From an uncultured Lachnospiraceae bacterium (GTDB lineage: Bacteria > Bacillota > Clostridia > Lachnospirales > Lachnospiraceae), in NCBI GenBank assembly GCA_902766955.1, contig CACXFM010000106.1:1-32058 (forward strand): a DNA stretch of 32,058 bases, read 5' to 3'. This document shows, piece by piece, positions 24,471 to 31,971 of this stretch. The position numbers were made by a program, and so were the translations under genes. Positions within the stretch are counted from its first letter, which is position 1, and each line of letters begins with the position of its first letter. Below the pieces are notes generated by a model. It made no database searches and was not told where the DNA came from. It saw nothing but the letters and a program-made list of their open reading frames with translations.

Positions 24471-25343
24471 ATGAATACATTGAAAGTGGTGAAAGAAGGA
24501 AAAGTCCGCGAGATCTACGACATCGGCACAAACCTCATTATGGTCGCCACAGACCGCATCTCCGCGTTTGACGTGATACTGAAGAACAAAATCACCAAAA
24601 AGGGCGCGGTTCTCACGCAGATGTCCGAGTTCTGGTTTGATTATACGAAGGATCTCATTCCCAACCACATGATCAGCACGAATCCCGAAGACATGCCGGA
24701 ATTCTTCCGCACTCCGGAATTTGCGGGAAACAGCATGATGGTGAAAAAGCTCACCATGCTTCCCATCGAATGCATCGTCCGCGGCTACATCACCGGCAGC
24801 GGCTGGAACAGCTACAAAAAAGACGGCACCGTCTGCGGCATCCGTCTCCCCGAAGGCCTTCGCGAGTGCGAGAAGCTCCCGGAAGCAATCTATACGCCCA
24901 GCACCAAGGCGGAGATCGGCGATCACGACGAAAACATTGATTTTGAAAGAAGTGTTGAAGTTCTGGAGGCGGAATTCCCCGGACGCGGGCGGGAATACGC
25001 GGAAACAATCCGGGACAAGACGCTGGCCCTCTACAACAAGTGCGCGGACTACGCGCTGACGCGCGGCATCATCATCGCGGACACGAAATTCGAGTTCGGT
25101 CTGGATGAAAACGGCGAGGTCGTACTGGGTGACGAGATGCTGACGCCCGATTCCAGCCGCTTCTGGCCGCTCGAAGGATATGAGCCGGGCAAAAGCCAGC
25201 CCTCCTTCGACAAGCAGTACGTGCGCGACTGGCTGAAGGCGAATCCGGACAGCGATTACCTCCTGCCCGATGACGTGATCGAAAAAACCATCGAAAAGTA
25301 TAAAGAGGCCTTCCGCCTGCTCACGGGCAGGGAAGTGCGGTAA
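24471..25343 (+). CDS. purC: Phosphoribosylaminoimidazole-succinocarboxamide synthase
   Basis: 290 residues. SAICAR synthetase signatures are KEGKVREIYDIG at the N-terminus, IECIVRGYITGSGW in the centre, and IIADTKFEFG and GDEMLTPDSSRFW toward the C-terminus. It joins aspartate to CAIR using ATP, directly after the PurE step. The length exceeds the B. subtilis form (about 240) and is nearer the yeast-like or long bacterial form. GGAAAGGA precedes the ATG. The gene stands alone, 5 kb from the purE-M-N-D cluster and on the opposite strand, and ends at a strong hairpin. Confidence 0.97.
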   Translation: MNTLKVVKEGKVREIYDIGTNLIMVATDRISAFDVILKNKITKKGAVLTQMSEFWFDYTKDLIPNHMISTNPEDMPEFFRTPEFAGNSMMVKKLTMLPIECIVRGYITGSGWNSYKKDGTVCGIRLPEGLRECEKLPEAIYTPSTKAEIGDHDENIDFERSVEVLEAEFPGRGREYAETIRDKTLALYNKCADYALTRGIIIADTKFEFGLDENGEVVLGDEMLTPDSSRFWPLEGYEPGKSQPSFDKQYVRDWLKANPDSDYLLPDDVIEKTIEKYKEAFRLLTGREVR

Positions 25344-25350
25344 CGTACAA

Positions 25351-25380
25351 AACGGGCTGCCCCGCGCGGGGCAGCCCGTT
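25351..25380. terminator. Terminator between purC and the lipoprotein gene
   Basis: A 13-bp perfect stem (AACGGGCTGCCCC at 25351-25363 with its complement at 25368-25380) around GCGC. The flanking AAAA on the left gives GTTTTG on the minus strand and GTTTAT on the plus strand, so it can serve both convergent genes though its T tracts are short. Confidence 0.75.
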
Positions 25381-25400
25381 TATGCTGCATAGCAGAGTAT

Positions 25401-26177
25401 TTATTCGTAATACTCCTCTTCGTTGTATTCCTCGGTATATTCTTCTTCGTTATAGTCTTCTTCGTTATAGTCTTCTTCGTTATAGGTCTCTTCCTCTGCC
25501 GGCTCCTGGTGATCCGGGTTCCGGTAGCTCCGCTCCGTCTCCAGTGTATCCGTCTCCTCGCCGGTCGCGGTATTGGTAAAGGACACGTAGAGAAGTCCGT
25601 CGTCCGAGATATGGAAGGTTCCGCTCGCCATCTCCGTGAACGGATAGCTGGTGATGGAACTGGCTGTTCCGTCGCCGTATCCGACTCTGACATTCCACTT
25701 GACGCCGTCTTTGTACTGAGACGCGTCGAGATACAGAGTCCTCTCTTCATCCGTCTTCCAGGAATCGGCAAGCATATTGTCATTGTAATCATCCGTGTCC
25801 TGATCCTTGACCTGGAACTCGGTGATCTCGCGGCCTGTCCCGTTTACGAGCTGAATCACGATCATGCTGTCGCCTTCCTGCGGCGTGCCGATGACCTTAG
25901 CCGGTTCGGGCGTGGGCGTCGGTGTCGGGGTCGGCGTAGGCGTCGGAGTGGGCGTAGGCGTCGGGGTCGGCGTAGGTGTCGGCTTGGGCGTCACAGCTTC
26001 TTCCGTCGAGCTCGTCGCAGCCGGAATCACGGTTGATGCAGTGCCCGCGGCGACCGAGAGCGTATCATCCGGCGTACTGTTGGTCGTCGCATATTTCTTG
26101 ACGGTACTGCAGCCGCTAAGAGTAGCCGTAAGGGCCGCACAGATCAGTGCACATGTTAATATCCTGCTCTTTTTCAT
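25401..26177 (-). CDS. Lipoprotein with Thr-Pro linker and acidic Tyr-rich tail
   Basis: 258 residues starting MKKSRILTCALICAALTATL, a lipoprotein signal peptide with lipobox LSGC and lipidated Cys23. A Ser/Thr-rich stretch and a (Thr-Pro)12 linker follow, long enough to span cell wall. A folded domain of about 130 residues (beginning IGTPQEGDSMIVIQLVNGTG) comes next, then an acidic tail of YNEED-type repeats. The third of three consecutive ATGs is favoured because GGAGG then lies 7 nt away. The folded domain was not recognised. The gene is last in the glnS operon. Function unknown, location outer face of the membrane. Confidence 0.85.
   Translation of the reverse strand: MKKSRILTCALICAALTATLSGCSTVKKYATTNSTPDDTLSVAAGTASTVIPAATSSTEEAVTPKPTPTPTPTPTPTPTPTPTPTPTPTPEPAKVIGTPQEGDSMIVIQLVNGTGREITEFQVKDQDTDDYNDNMLADSWKTDEERTLYLDASQYKDGVKWNVRVGYGDGTASSITSYPFTEMASGTFHISDDGLLYVSFTNTATGEETDTLETERSYRNPDHQEPAEEETYNEEDYNEEDYNEEEYTEEYNEEEYYE
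25441..25485 (-). repeat. 15-bp tandem repeat in the lipoprotein tail
   Basis: Three perfect copies of a 15-bp unit (plus-strand TCTTCTTCGTTATAG) encode the YNEED repeats of the lipoprotein, with more degenerate units toward the stop codon. The unit length keeps frame, so copy number could vary without breaking the gene. Confidence 0.9.
25908..25982 (-). repeat. 6-bp periodic repeat coding the Thr-Pro linker
   Basis: 75 bp with a 6-bp period encoding about twelve Thr-Pro pairs in the lipoprotein. Third positions vary between units, which suggests an old or recombination-stable array rather than recent slippage. Confidence 0.9.
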
Positions 26178-26209
26178 CATCATACCTCCGTTCCGAAAAC
26201 TTTTCTGAC

Positions 26210-26473
26210 TCATCCTTCCACGATCAGATAGCTGCCGTCAGGCAGAGGAAACACTTCGGCCTGACCGGCCAGTTCTTCATCGCTCATACCGCTGACATCC
26301 ATGCCGGATTCATCGAGCCACTTCCTCACTTCCGCGATGGAAGAGACGGTTTCCGCCATGCATTCCTCCAGAAATTCAGCGGCTTCCTCCCGGTCCGCTG
26401 CCACATTCTCCCGAAACAGCTGTCCCTGGTTCCGGAGAAATGTGTCCAGGCATTCCGCAGTAAACTGACTCAT
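26210..26473 (-). CDS. Small acidic conserved protein of unknown function
   Basis: 87 residues starting MSQFTAECLDTFLRNQGQLF. Mostly helical by eye and acidic, ending in the hydrophobic PDGSYLIVEG. No cysteine pairs, signal peptide or membrane segment suggest a role. AAGGAG precedes the ATG. It starts one base after the HAD phosphatase stop codon and ends about 30 nt before the lipoprotein, so it is part of the operon. I recall similar small proteins in related genomes but cannot name a family. Confidence 0.8.
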   Translation of the reverse strand: MSQFTAECLDTFLRNQGQLFRENVAADREEAAEFLEECMAETVSSIAEVRKWLDESGMDVSGMSDEELAGQAEVFPLPDGSYLIVEG

Positions 26474-26474
26474 C

Positions 26475-27152
26475 TCACAGATCTCCTTCCAAAAGCTTTA
26501 AAATATCCGCCGGCGCCTCCGCAAATGCATCGGCCCCGTTGTCCGCAAGCTCCTCTCTGCCGCGGTACCCCCACAGAACACCGACCGTATACATACCCGC
26601 ATTTCTGCCAGTCTGCATATCCGTCCAGGTGTCTCCGAAATACATGCACTCGCCGGGATCCGCTCCGAGTGCGGCGGCCGCCGCCAGTGCCCCGGCGGGA
26701 TCCGGCTTGATGGGGACTTCCGCTGTCTGCCCCTGAATGTAATCAAAGAGTCCGCCGAACGCGTTCCTCACGGCCGTCTGTGCCGCATCATCCGGTTTAT
26801 TCGAGAACACGGCAAGGAGGATGCCCCTCCTTTTCAGCTGCAGAAGAACCTCCGGGATTCCCTCGTACGGCCTGACGCGGTAAGAGGGATCCTCCGCCAG
26901 AAACTGTCTGTTCAGGGCGTCCCCGCGGGCGATGGTTTCTTCCGTCGGCGTACCCCCGGCTGCGCGGATGCACCTCTCCACCAGATTCCTGGATCCGTCC
27001 CCGCAGTGAAAGCGGAAATCATCCAGCGGCTGTTCGGGCAGCCCGAGACTGCGGAGCATCCTGTTGCCTGCCCGTGCGACCGATTCCAGCGTATAGAGGA
27101 TAGTGCCGTCCAGGTCGAAGATACAGGCCTTCACTCTCTCAGGTTTCTTCAT
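26475..27152 (-). CDS. HAD-family phosphatase (phosphoglycolate phosphatase-like)
   Basis: 225 residues. Motif I FDLDGT (nucleophile Asp13, general acid Asp15), motif II in LLAVFSNKP, the motif III lysine in IKPDP, and motif IV YFGDTWTDMQTG are all present, with a helical cap of subclass I between motifs I and II. The overall pattern is that of Gph-like enzymes that hydrolyse phosphoglycolate or related small phosphates. The substrate is not certain. It follows glnS by 19 nt, with only a weak ribosome site, so it is probably co-transcribed and partly coupled. Confidence 0.9.
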   Translation of the reverse strand: MKKPERVKACIFDLDGTILYTLESVARAGNRMLRSLGLPEQPLDDFRFHCGDGSRNLVERCIRAAGGTPTEETIARGDALNRQFLAEDPSYRVRPYEGIPEVLLQLKRRGILLAVFSNKPDDAAQTAVRNAFGGLFDYIQGQTAEVPIKPDPAGALAAAAALGADPGECMYFGDTWTDMQTGRNAGMYTVGVLWGYRGREELADNGADAFAEAPADILKLLEGDL

Positions 27153-27171
27153 TATAGTATAACACTTTCCG

Positions 27172-28836
27172 TCATGAGGGCAGCTTGAATGAACTCTTCA
27201 TCGTCACAATCCTGTTGAAGACGGGCGCGCCCTCCGCCGAATCGCGGCAGTCCGTCGTATAATAGCCGTTTCTCACGAACTGGAAGCTGTCGAAGGGTTT
27301 TGCCTCCTTAAGCGCCGGTTCGAGCCTGGCGTCTGTGACGGTCACGAGCGAATTCGGATTGAGATTGAGCGATCCGTCCTCATTGTAGACGCCCTTTGAC
27401 TCATCGATCAGGTTTTCATAGAGGCGCACGGTCGCGCAGAAGGACTCCTTCGCCGGCACCCAGTGAATCGTGCCCTTGACCTTGCGTCCCGTGAAGCCGC
27501 TGCCGGCCTTCGTCTCCGGATCATATGTGCAGTGCACCGCCGCGATGCTGCCGTCCGGATTCTTGTCGACGCCCGTGCATTTCACGAAATATGCGTGCAT
27601 CAGACGGACTTCGTTGCCCGGATACAGACGCTTGTACTTGGGCACCGGCACCTCCATGAAGTCATCGCTCTCGATATACAGTTCTCTCCCGAACGGGATC
27701 TGGCGCTTGCCGAGCTCCGGATTTTCCAGATTATTGTCCGCATCGAGGAGTTCCGTCTGGCCTTCCGGATAATTATCGATAATGAGCTTCAGGGGATGCA
27801 GCACCGCCATCATGCGGGACTTCTTCATCTTCAGGTCTTCGCGGATGCAGTACTCCAGCATCGCGTAGTCGCTGGAGGAGTTCGCTTTCGACACGCCGGA
27901 CAGCTCCACAAACATGCGGATCGACTCCGGCGTAAAACCGCGCCTCTTCAGAGCCGCGATGGTCACGAGCCGCGGATCATCCCAGCCGTCGACGATCCCG
28001 TCCTCGACAAGCTTCTTGATATAGCGCTTGCCGGTGACCACATTGGTCAGATACATCTTGGCAAATTCCACCTGGCGGGGCGGATGCTCCCAGTCCGTGT
28101 GCTCCACGACCCAGTTATAGAGCGGCCGGTGATCTTCAAACTCAAGCGTGCAGATGGAATGCGAGATTCCTTCCACGGCGTCCTCGATCGGATGGGCGAA
28201 ATCGTACATCGGATAGATACACCATTTGTCGCCGGTGTTGTGATGCGTCATATGCGCCACACGGTACAGCACCGGATCTCTCATATTCATATTCGGCGAA
28301 GACATGTCGATCTTCGCTCTTAAAACCATCGATCCGTCAGCGCAGAGGCCGTCCTTCATATTCTGGAACAGCCTAAGGTTCTCCTCCACCGGGCGGTCCC
28401 TGTCGGGATCATTTCTGCCGGGCTCCGTGAGCGTCCCTCTGTATTCCCGGATCTGGTCGGCGCTGAGTCCGCTCACATAGGCCAGTCCCTTGCGGATCAG
28501 CACGAGCGCCTTCTCATACATGATGTCGAAATAATCCGACGCGAAGAAGCAGCGGTCCTCAAAATCGGCGCCCAGCCACTCCACATCCGCTTTGATGGAT
28601 TCCACGAACTCCGTCTTCTCCTTGGTGGGGTTCGTGTCGTCAAAGCGGAGATTAAACTGTCCGCCGTATTCCCTGGCGATTCCGGAATTCAGAATAATTG
28701 ATTTCGCATGGCCGATGTGCAGATATCCGTTCGGCTCGGGAGGAAAGCGGGTGACAATCCTGTCATACTTCCCCTCCGCAAGATCCGCATCAATAATATC
28801 TTCTATAAAATTCCTGGATTTCACTTCGTCTGCCAT
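27172..28836 (-). CDS. glnS: Glutaminyl-tRNA synthetase
   Basis: 554 residues, equal to the E. coli enzyme. Class I signature HIGH at residues 40-43 in [14 protein letters not shown], followed by [10 protein letters not shown], the CIREDL region and a C-terminal beta-barrel anticodon-binding domain. The KMSKS-equivalent loop, MSKRK in E. coli, reads TGKRY here, keeping Gly-Lys but losing Met-Ser. It charges tRNA-Gln directly, so the organism need not rely only on the GatCAB amidation route. GGAGG lies 5 nt before the ATG. It is first in an operon with the HAD phosphatase, the 87-residue protein and the lipoprotein. Confidence 0.97.
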   Translation of the reverse strand: MADEVKSRNFIEDIIDADLAEGKYDRIVTRFPPEPNGYLHIGHAKSIILNSGIAREYGGQFNLRFDDTNPTKEKTEFVESIKADVEWLGADFEDRCFFASDYFDIMYEKALVLIRKGLAYVSGLSADQIREYRGTLTEPGRNDPDRDRPVEENLRLFQNMKDGLCADGSMVLRAKIDMSSPNMNMRDPVLYRVAHMTHHNTGDKWCIYPMYDFAHPIEDAVEGISHSICTLEFEDHRPLYNWVVEHTDWEHPPRQVEFAKMYLTNVVTGKRYIKKLVEDGIVDGWDDPRLVTIAALKRRGFTPESIRMFVELSGVSKANSSSDYAMLEYCIREDLKMKKSRMMAVLHPLKLIIDNYPEGQTELLDADNNLENPELGKRQIPFGRELYIESDDFMEVPVPKYKRLYPGNEVRLMHAYFVKCTGVDKNPDGSIAAVHCTYDPETKAGSGFTGRKVKGTIHWVPAKESFCATVRLYENLIDESKGVYNEDGSLNLNPNSLVTVTDARLEPALKEAKPFDSFQFVRNGYYTTDCRDSAEGAPVFNRIVTMKSSFKLPS

Positions 28837-29043
28837 GATTTCCTCCGTATGTCTCTTTCTTAAAACTAACTTCCGGTCCCGGGATTTCCGCCTGTGTCCG
28901 GACAGTTACTGTCATATTAGCATAAATGCAGTTGTAAAACCACTGGATTTTCTGTGTCCAGTATGCTACCATAGTGCCTGCACGAAACACTTTTGTAACA
29001 TTTTCCGGCCGAGAGCCGGATTTGTTTTATAAACGGAGGAACC

Positions 29044-29736
29044 ATGAGAATTCTATTCTATGCGATTTATGATGTTCCGAATTATCTGCTGGAACTGTTC
29101 AGGGGGCCGTATAAATTCTACGCCATCGGCGCAGCCGTCCTCTTCCTGGTTGTTCTGTTTCTCTCGGGAAAGGTCGTCACCGTGCTCCGGGACCTTTTTG
29201 TTCTGGCCTGTGTGACGCTGGGCGTCATCGCCTACTTTAAAAGGAAATATCCCCTTGTGTGGGTCTGTGTCTTTGCCCTGATCATTCTGGCGATGATCCG
29301 CCTGCTCCTCTATATCTTCGTTACCCTGCGGGACGCAAGGCGGGCTCGCAAGATTGAGCGGAGAGCACTCGAGAAGGCCGAGCAGCGCCGCGGCCTCTGG
29401 AAGGAGAAGCGCGGCTACAGCGGAGACCGTCCGGAAGAAGACAGCGCGGCAGAAGAAGCGGCGGAACCCGTCCGCTTCCATCCCGAGAACTCCATCCCGG
29501 GACCTGCACCGGAGGCATCTGTGCCGCGGCAGCAGGCAGCCGGACCCGCTGCGGGAGCCGGCAATGCCCCTCTTCCGTCCGACGCCCCGGCGGATCAGCC
29601 GTCGGCAAACAGAACATTCACGCGGGATGAGGCCATCTCCGCGGCCCACAAGCTGAAGGATCTCAAGGAGCTCGGCATCCTGACAAACGAAGAATTCGAA
29701 CTGATCAAGGCCCGTCTCTATGCCAGACTCGGATAA
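29044..29736 (+). CDS. Membrane protein with C-terminal SHOCT domain
   Basis: 230 residues starting MRILFYAIYDVPNYLLELF. Three membrane helices (about residues 24-42, 44-62 and 70-95) are followed by a basic helix (RDARRARKIERRALEKAEQR), a Pro/Ala-rich disordered stretch, and a SHOCT-like module at the end (AHKLKDLKELGILTNEEFEL). SHOCT is a short oligomerisation-type module found at the ends of many membrane and phage-related proteins. GGAGG precedes the ATG by 4 nt. It diverges from glnS and is followed directly by repeat copy 3. Function unknown. Confidence 0.85.
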   Translation: MRILFYAIYDVPNYLLELFRGPYKFYAIGAAVLFLVVLFLSGKVVTVLRDLFVLACVTLGVIAYFKRKYPLVWVCVFALIILAMIRLLLYIFVTLRDARRARKIERRALEKAEQRRGLWKEKRGYSGDRPEEDSAAEEAAEPVRFHPENSIPGPAPEASVPRQQAAGPAAGAGNAPLPSDAPADQPSANRTFTRDEAISAAHKLKDLKELGILTNEEFELIKARLYARLG

Positions 29737-29740
29737 CGGA

Positions 29741-29793
29741 GAACAAAGTGTCGCTTATGCGGCTGTTTGCGCGTTGGTGCGCGCAGGCAAAAA
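29741..29793. repeat. Structured intergenic repeat, copy 3 (truncated)
   Basis: Begins with GAACAAAG five bases after the SHOCT gene stop codon and follows the other copies through the first hairpin and the left arm of the second (GCGCGTTGGTGCGCGCAGGC), then stops where the terminator of the next gene begins. The first hairpin has lost some pairs compared with copies 1 and 2. The right half of the element is missing, so this copy looks like a decaying remnant. Confidence 0.8.
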
Positions 29794-29812
29794 GCCGGCC
29801 TCACCGGCCGGC
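29787..29812 (-). terminator. Intrinsic terminator overlapping the PPTase stop codon
   Basis: The stem GCCGGCC (29794-29800) and GGCCGGC (29806-29812) encloses the minus-strand stop codon in its loop. Five T follow on the minus strand, drawn from the edge of repeat copy 3. Confidence 0.8.
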
Positions 29813-30529
29813 GCAAACGGAAATACAATATCCCTCATTATCTACGGACTGCCAGACCAGGCAGTCCTCTTTTATTCCCTCTCTGGACACCTCAAACACG
29901 GGCAAAAGGTGCGGTACGCGCTCCATCCCGTCCCGCGCCGGGATGATCCCTCCCGAAACGGCCGGCTCCTCCCGCTCCGGGTCCGCCGGAAGCAGAGTGT
30001 AGCGTTCAAATGCAAGCCGCATCCCCTCTCCCGTCATCTTGATATAACTCTCACGCCCCGTCCAGACTCTGAAAAAAGCTTTTTTCTTCTCTTCCTCCGT
30101 ATGACACGAGAGCAGCAGCCTTTTTTCCGCATCCGAGAAGTACCGTTCCGCGATGCCGTCGGTCACGCCCCTGATCTGCTCGATATCACAGCCCACGGGC
30201 CCCCGCTCCGATATTACCAGCAGGGCAAACTCCGCCGCATGGCTCAGGCTGAAGAAAAAGGGCGGGTCCGCACTGACAAACGGCTTGCCGCCGTCCTCTC
30301 TCCGCACCTGGTGCAGATCAAGCCCCCGCTCCCGCAGGGCCCTGCCAAGGAGGAGTGTCACCGCAAGGCTCCTCTTTCTGTCATCCGGAAAACGGAAGCG
30401 CAGAATCTCCCGCCGCCTCCCCTCCGGTATGCCGTCCAGAACGGCTTCCTCCGAAGCCGGATCCGGCAGGTCCGTGCATCGCATCCGGAAAAGCTCCGCG
30501 GACAGCCTGCCTCTGTTCCCTTCCATCAT
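29801..30529 (-). CDS. 4'-phosphopantetheinyl transferase (Sfp superfamily)
   Basis: 242 residues, the Sfp-type length. Core motifs are VGCDIEQIR (magnesium-binding Asp and Glu) and FFRVWTGRESYIKMTGEG. The latter corresponds to the family WxxKES...K motif, but the first lysine is replaced by arginine. Upstream, GGKPFVSADPPFFFSLSH is the usual substrate region. These enzymes attach phosphopantetheine from CoA to carrier proteins of fatty-acid, polyketide or peptide synthesis. Start ATG overlaps the stop of the small upstream gene (TGATG), with GAGGAG ahead. No synthetase or polyketide gene lies nearby. AcpS-type housekeeping function cannot be excluded. Confidence 0.9.
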   Translation of the reverse strand: MMEGNRGRLSAELFRMRCTDLPDPASEEAVLDGIPEGRRREILRFRFPDDRKRSLAVTLLLGRALRERGLDLHQVRREDGGKPFVSADPPFFFSLSHAAEFALLVISERGPVGCDIEQIRGVTDGIAERYFSDAEKRLLLSCHTEEEKKKAFFRVWTGRESYIKMTGEGMRLAFERYTLLPADPEREEPAVSGGIIPARDGMERVPHLLPVFEVSREGIKEDCLVWQSVDNEGYCISVCAGR

Positions 30530-30756
30530 CAGTACTCCTCCGGGATGGTGCCTTCAATCCCGTACATCTCTCTGAAGTTCTCCAGGTCTTCCGCCGAGCG
30601 CAGGAGCATCACATCCCTGAACTGCCCGGATGAGAGCGAGCGGAAGCCGGCCACTTTTTCGCCCGTACAGATACTGCTCCGGATCACCGGGACCTCGGCG
30701 GTCCGGTCGTAGGAAGCATGGTTGATACTTTTCTTTTTCCTGGAAAACAGTGCCAT
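30529..30756 (-). CDS. Small conserved protein coupled to the PPTase gene
   Basis: 75 residues starting MALFSRKKKSINHASYDRT, with the conserved-looking block PVIRSSICTGEKVAGFRS and a C-terminal LRSAEDLENFREMYG. I recall short Lachnospiraceae proteins with this ICTGEKVAGF block labelled aspartate dehydrogenase, which must be a misnomer because there is no Rossmann fold here. GGAGG lies 9 nt before the ATG, and the stop codon overlaps the PPTase start, so the two are translated together. The single cysteine in the conserved block may matter. Function unknown. Confidence 0.82.
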   Translation of the reverse strand: MALFSRKKKSINHASYDRTAEVPVIRSSICTGEKVAGFRSLSSGQFRDVMLLRSAEDLENFREMYGIEGTIPEEY

Positions 30757-30789
30757 CACTTAAAACCTCCGGATCATTTTTCACAAATC

Positions 30790-30795
30790 ATTATA
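30790..30795 (-). promoter_or_regulatory. Possible -10 box for the small protein-PPTase pair
   Basis: Perfect TATAAT on the minus strand 34 nt before the start codon, but without a convincing -35 at the right distance. The 176-nt divergent gap to the aldolase gene also has TATGAT at 30870-30875 on the plus strand, again without a clear -35. Confidence 0.4.
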
Positions 30796-30932
30796 GGATA
30801 ATGTTTCCAAAAGAGGAAGGCCCGCAGGAAACCGGCAAAAAAAGAATACCCTTCCCCCTCCATCTGCGGTATGATATGCAATGTGTTTACGGAAACGAAC
30901 CGTCTATTAATTCATCAGGAGGATTCTTCATT

Positions 30933-31778
30933 ATGCTTGTCAATATGAGCGCCATGCTTGCCGCCGCAAAGAAAGGCGGATACGGCATCGGCTTTTTTAA
31001 CGCAGTCAGCATCGAGATGGCCAGAGCAGTCATCGAAACCGCGGAAGAAATGCACTCCCCGGTCATGATCGGCACCGCGGAAGTGCTCACACCGCTCCTC
31101 AGCATCGAGCGCACTGCCGAATACCTGATTCCCATGGCCCGGAAAGCCTCGGTTCCCGTGGCCGTGCACTATGATCACGGTCTGACGTTTGAGGGATGTA
31201 TGGAAGCGCTGAAGCAGGGCTTCAGTTCCGTCATGTACGACTGTTCCACAAAGGACTATGCGTCCAACCTGGAGTCCGTGGCCGAAATGGTCCGGATCTG
31301 CCACGCCATGGGCGTCACCGTGGAAGGAGAACTCGGACATGTCGGGGACAATGCGGGCGCCGGCAGACTTGAAAATCCGTCGGATTTCTATACGGATCCG
31401 GACATCGCCGAAGACTTTGTCAGAAAGACCGGTGTGGACGCCCTGGCCGTGGCAGTCGGAAACGCTCACGGCGACTACAAATTCCCGCCCAAACTCGATT
31501 TCGACAGAATCCGTGTCATTTCGGAAAAAACGGGAATCCCGCTGGTTCTGCACGGCGGCAGCGGACTCTCCGCGGATGATTTCCGCACGGCGGTCAGACT
31601 CGGCGTCAGCAAAATCAACATCTTCACGGACCTCGACAAAGCCGGCCGGGCCGGAATCGAAGAAGGCCTGCGGGAGGGCAGAAACTGCATGACCGAACTG
31701 ATTCCCTATGAGCTCAGCGCGATGAAAGCAGTCGTGGCGGAAAAGATCAGACTCTTCGGAAGTGACGGAAAGGCTTGA
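30933..31778 (+). CDS. fba: Class II ketose-bisphosphate aldolase
   Basis: 281 residues starting MLVNMSAMLAAAKKGGYGIG. Class II aldolase residues are in place: catalytic Asp81 and zinc His82 in VHYDHG, VEGELGHVG, zinc His179 in GNAHGDYK, His207 with the phosphate-binding LHGGSGLS, and INIFTDLD. The family covers fructose-1,6-bisphosphate, tagatose-bisphosphate and related ketose aldolases; the sequence alone does not fix the substrate, though the glycolytic role is likeliest. The ATG at 30933 follows AGGAGG by 9 nt. An in-frame extension upstream to 30750 runs through the promoter region. Monocistronic and followed by repeat copy 2. Confidence 0.94.
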   Translation: MLVNMSAMLAAAKKGGYGIGFFNAVSIEMARAVIETAEEMHSPVMIGTAEVLTPLLSIERTAEYLIPMARKASVPVAVHYDHGLTFEGCMEALKQGFSSVMYDCSTKDYASNLESVAEMVRICHAMGVTVEGELGHVGDNAGAGRLENPSDFYTDPDIAEDFVRKTGVDALAVAVGNAHGDYKFPPKLDFDRIRVISEKTGIPLVLHGGSGLSADDFRTAVRLGVSKINIFTDLDKAGRAGIEEGLREGRNCMTELIPYELSAMKAVVAEKIRLFGSDGKA

Positions 31779-31800
31779 TACTGCCACACCTATAATGAAA

Positions 31801-31944
31801 GAACAAAGAGTCGCTTTGCGACTCTTTGCGCGCTGGTGCGCGCAGGCAAAAGCCTGCAAAATACATCTGCGCACCAGTCGCATCCTGCACGGAGTGCTTT
31901 TTATTTCACAGGAAATCCGAAGGAATTTCCTGCGAAATAAAAAA
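31801..31944. repeat. Structured intergenic repeat, copy 2 (long)
   Basis: Starts with GAACAAAG 22 nt after the aldolase stop. The central part (31825-31903) differs from copy 1 by one inserted A and one T-to-A change. Hairpin 1 (31804-31814 with 31818-31828) has a C-G to T-A exchange relative to copy 1 that keeps it perfectly paired. The last hairpin (31897-31916 with 31925-31944) is three base pairs shorter than in copy 1, with both arms changed together, and keeps the same loop CCGAAGGA. One A-C mismatch there would be a G-U pair in a minus-strand transcript. Confidence 0.9.
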
Positions 31945-31964
31945 GCTGTCGGAAAACCGACAGC
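31938..31964 (-). terminator. Intrinsic terminator after the tRNA gene
   Basis: Stem GCTGTCGG (31945-31952) and CCGACAGC (31957-31964) with a four-base loop, followed on the minus strand by a T run that is the outer arm of the last hairpin of repeat copy 2. It begins 7 nt after the tRNA 3' end. Confidence 0.85.
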
Positions 31965-31971
31965 CCTTAAA

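Noticed and set aside
24328..24531. N-terminal extension of the DUF5721 protein
   Set aside because: It would overlap purC and its promoter. The internal ATG at 24327 has a clear GGGAGG site and gives the family N-terminus.
25441..25985. Regular repeats that might suggest a CRISPR or minisatellite
   Set aside because: The 15-bp and 6-bp units are in frame and encode the acidic tail and Thr-Pro linker of a lipoprotein. There are no spacers.
30750..30932. N-terminal extension of the class II aldolase by 61 codons
   Set aside because: The extension has no family similarity, crosses the divergent promoter region, and a far better start with AGGAGG lies at 30933.
30915..31883. Open frames that run through repeat copy 2 on either strand (including 31762-32016)
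   Set aside because: They arise from the hairpin-rich repeat or lie opposite the aldolase. They lack ribosome sites, and the repeat differs between copies by frame-shifting indels, so it is not selected as protein.
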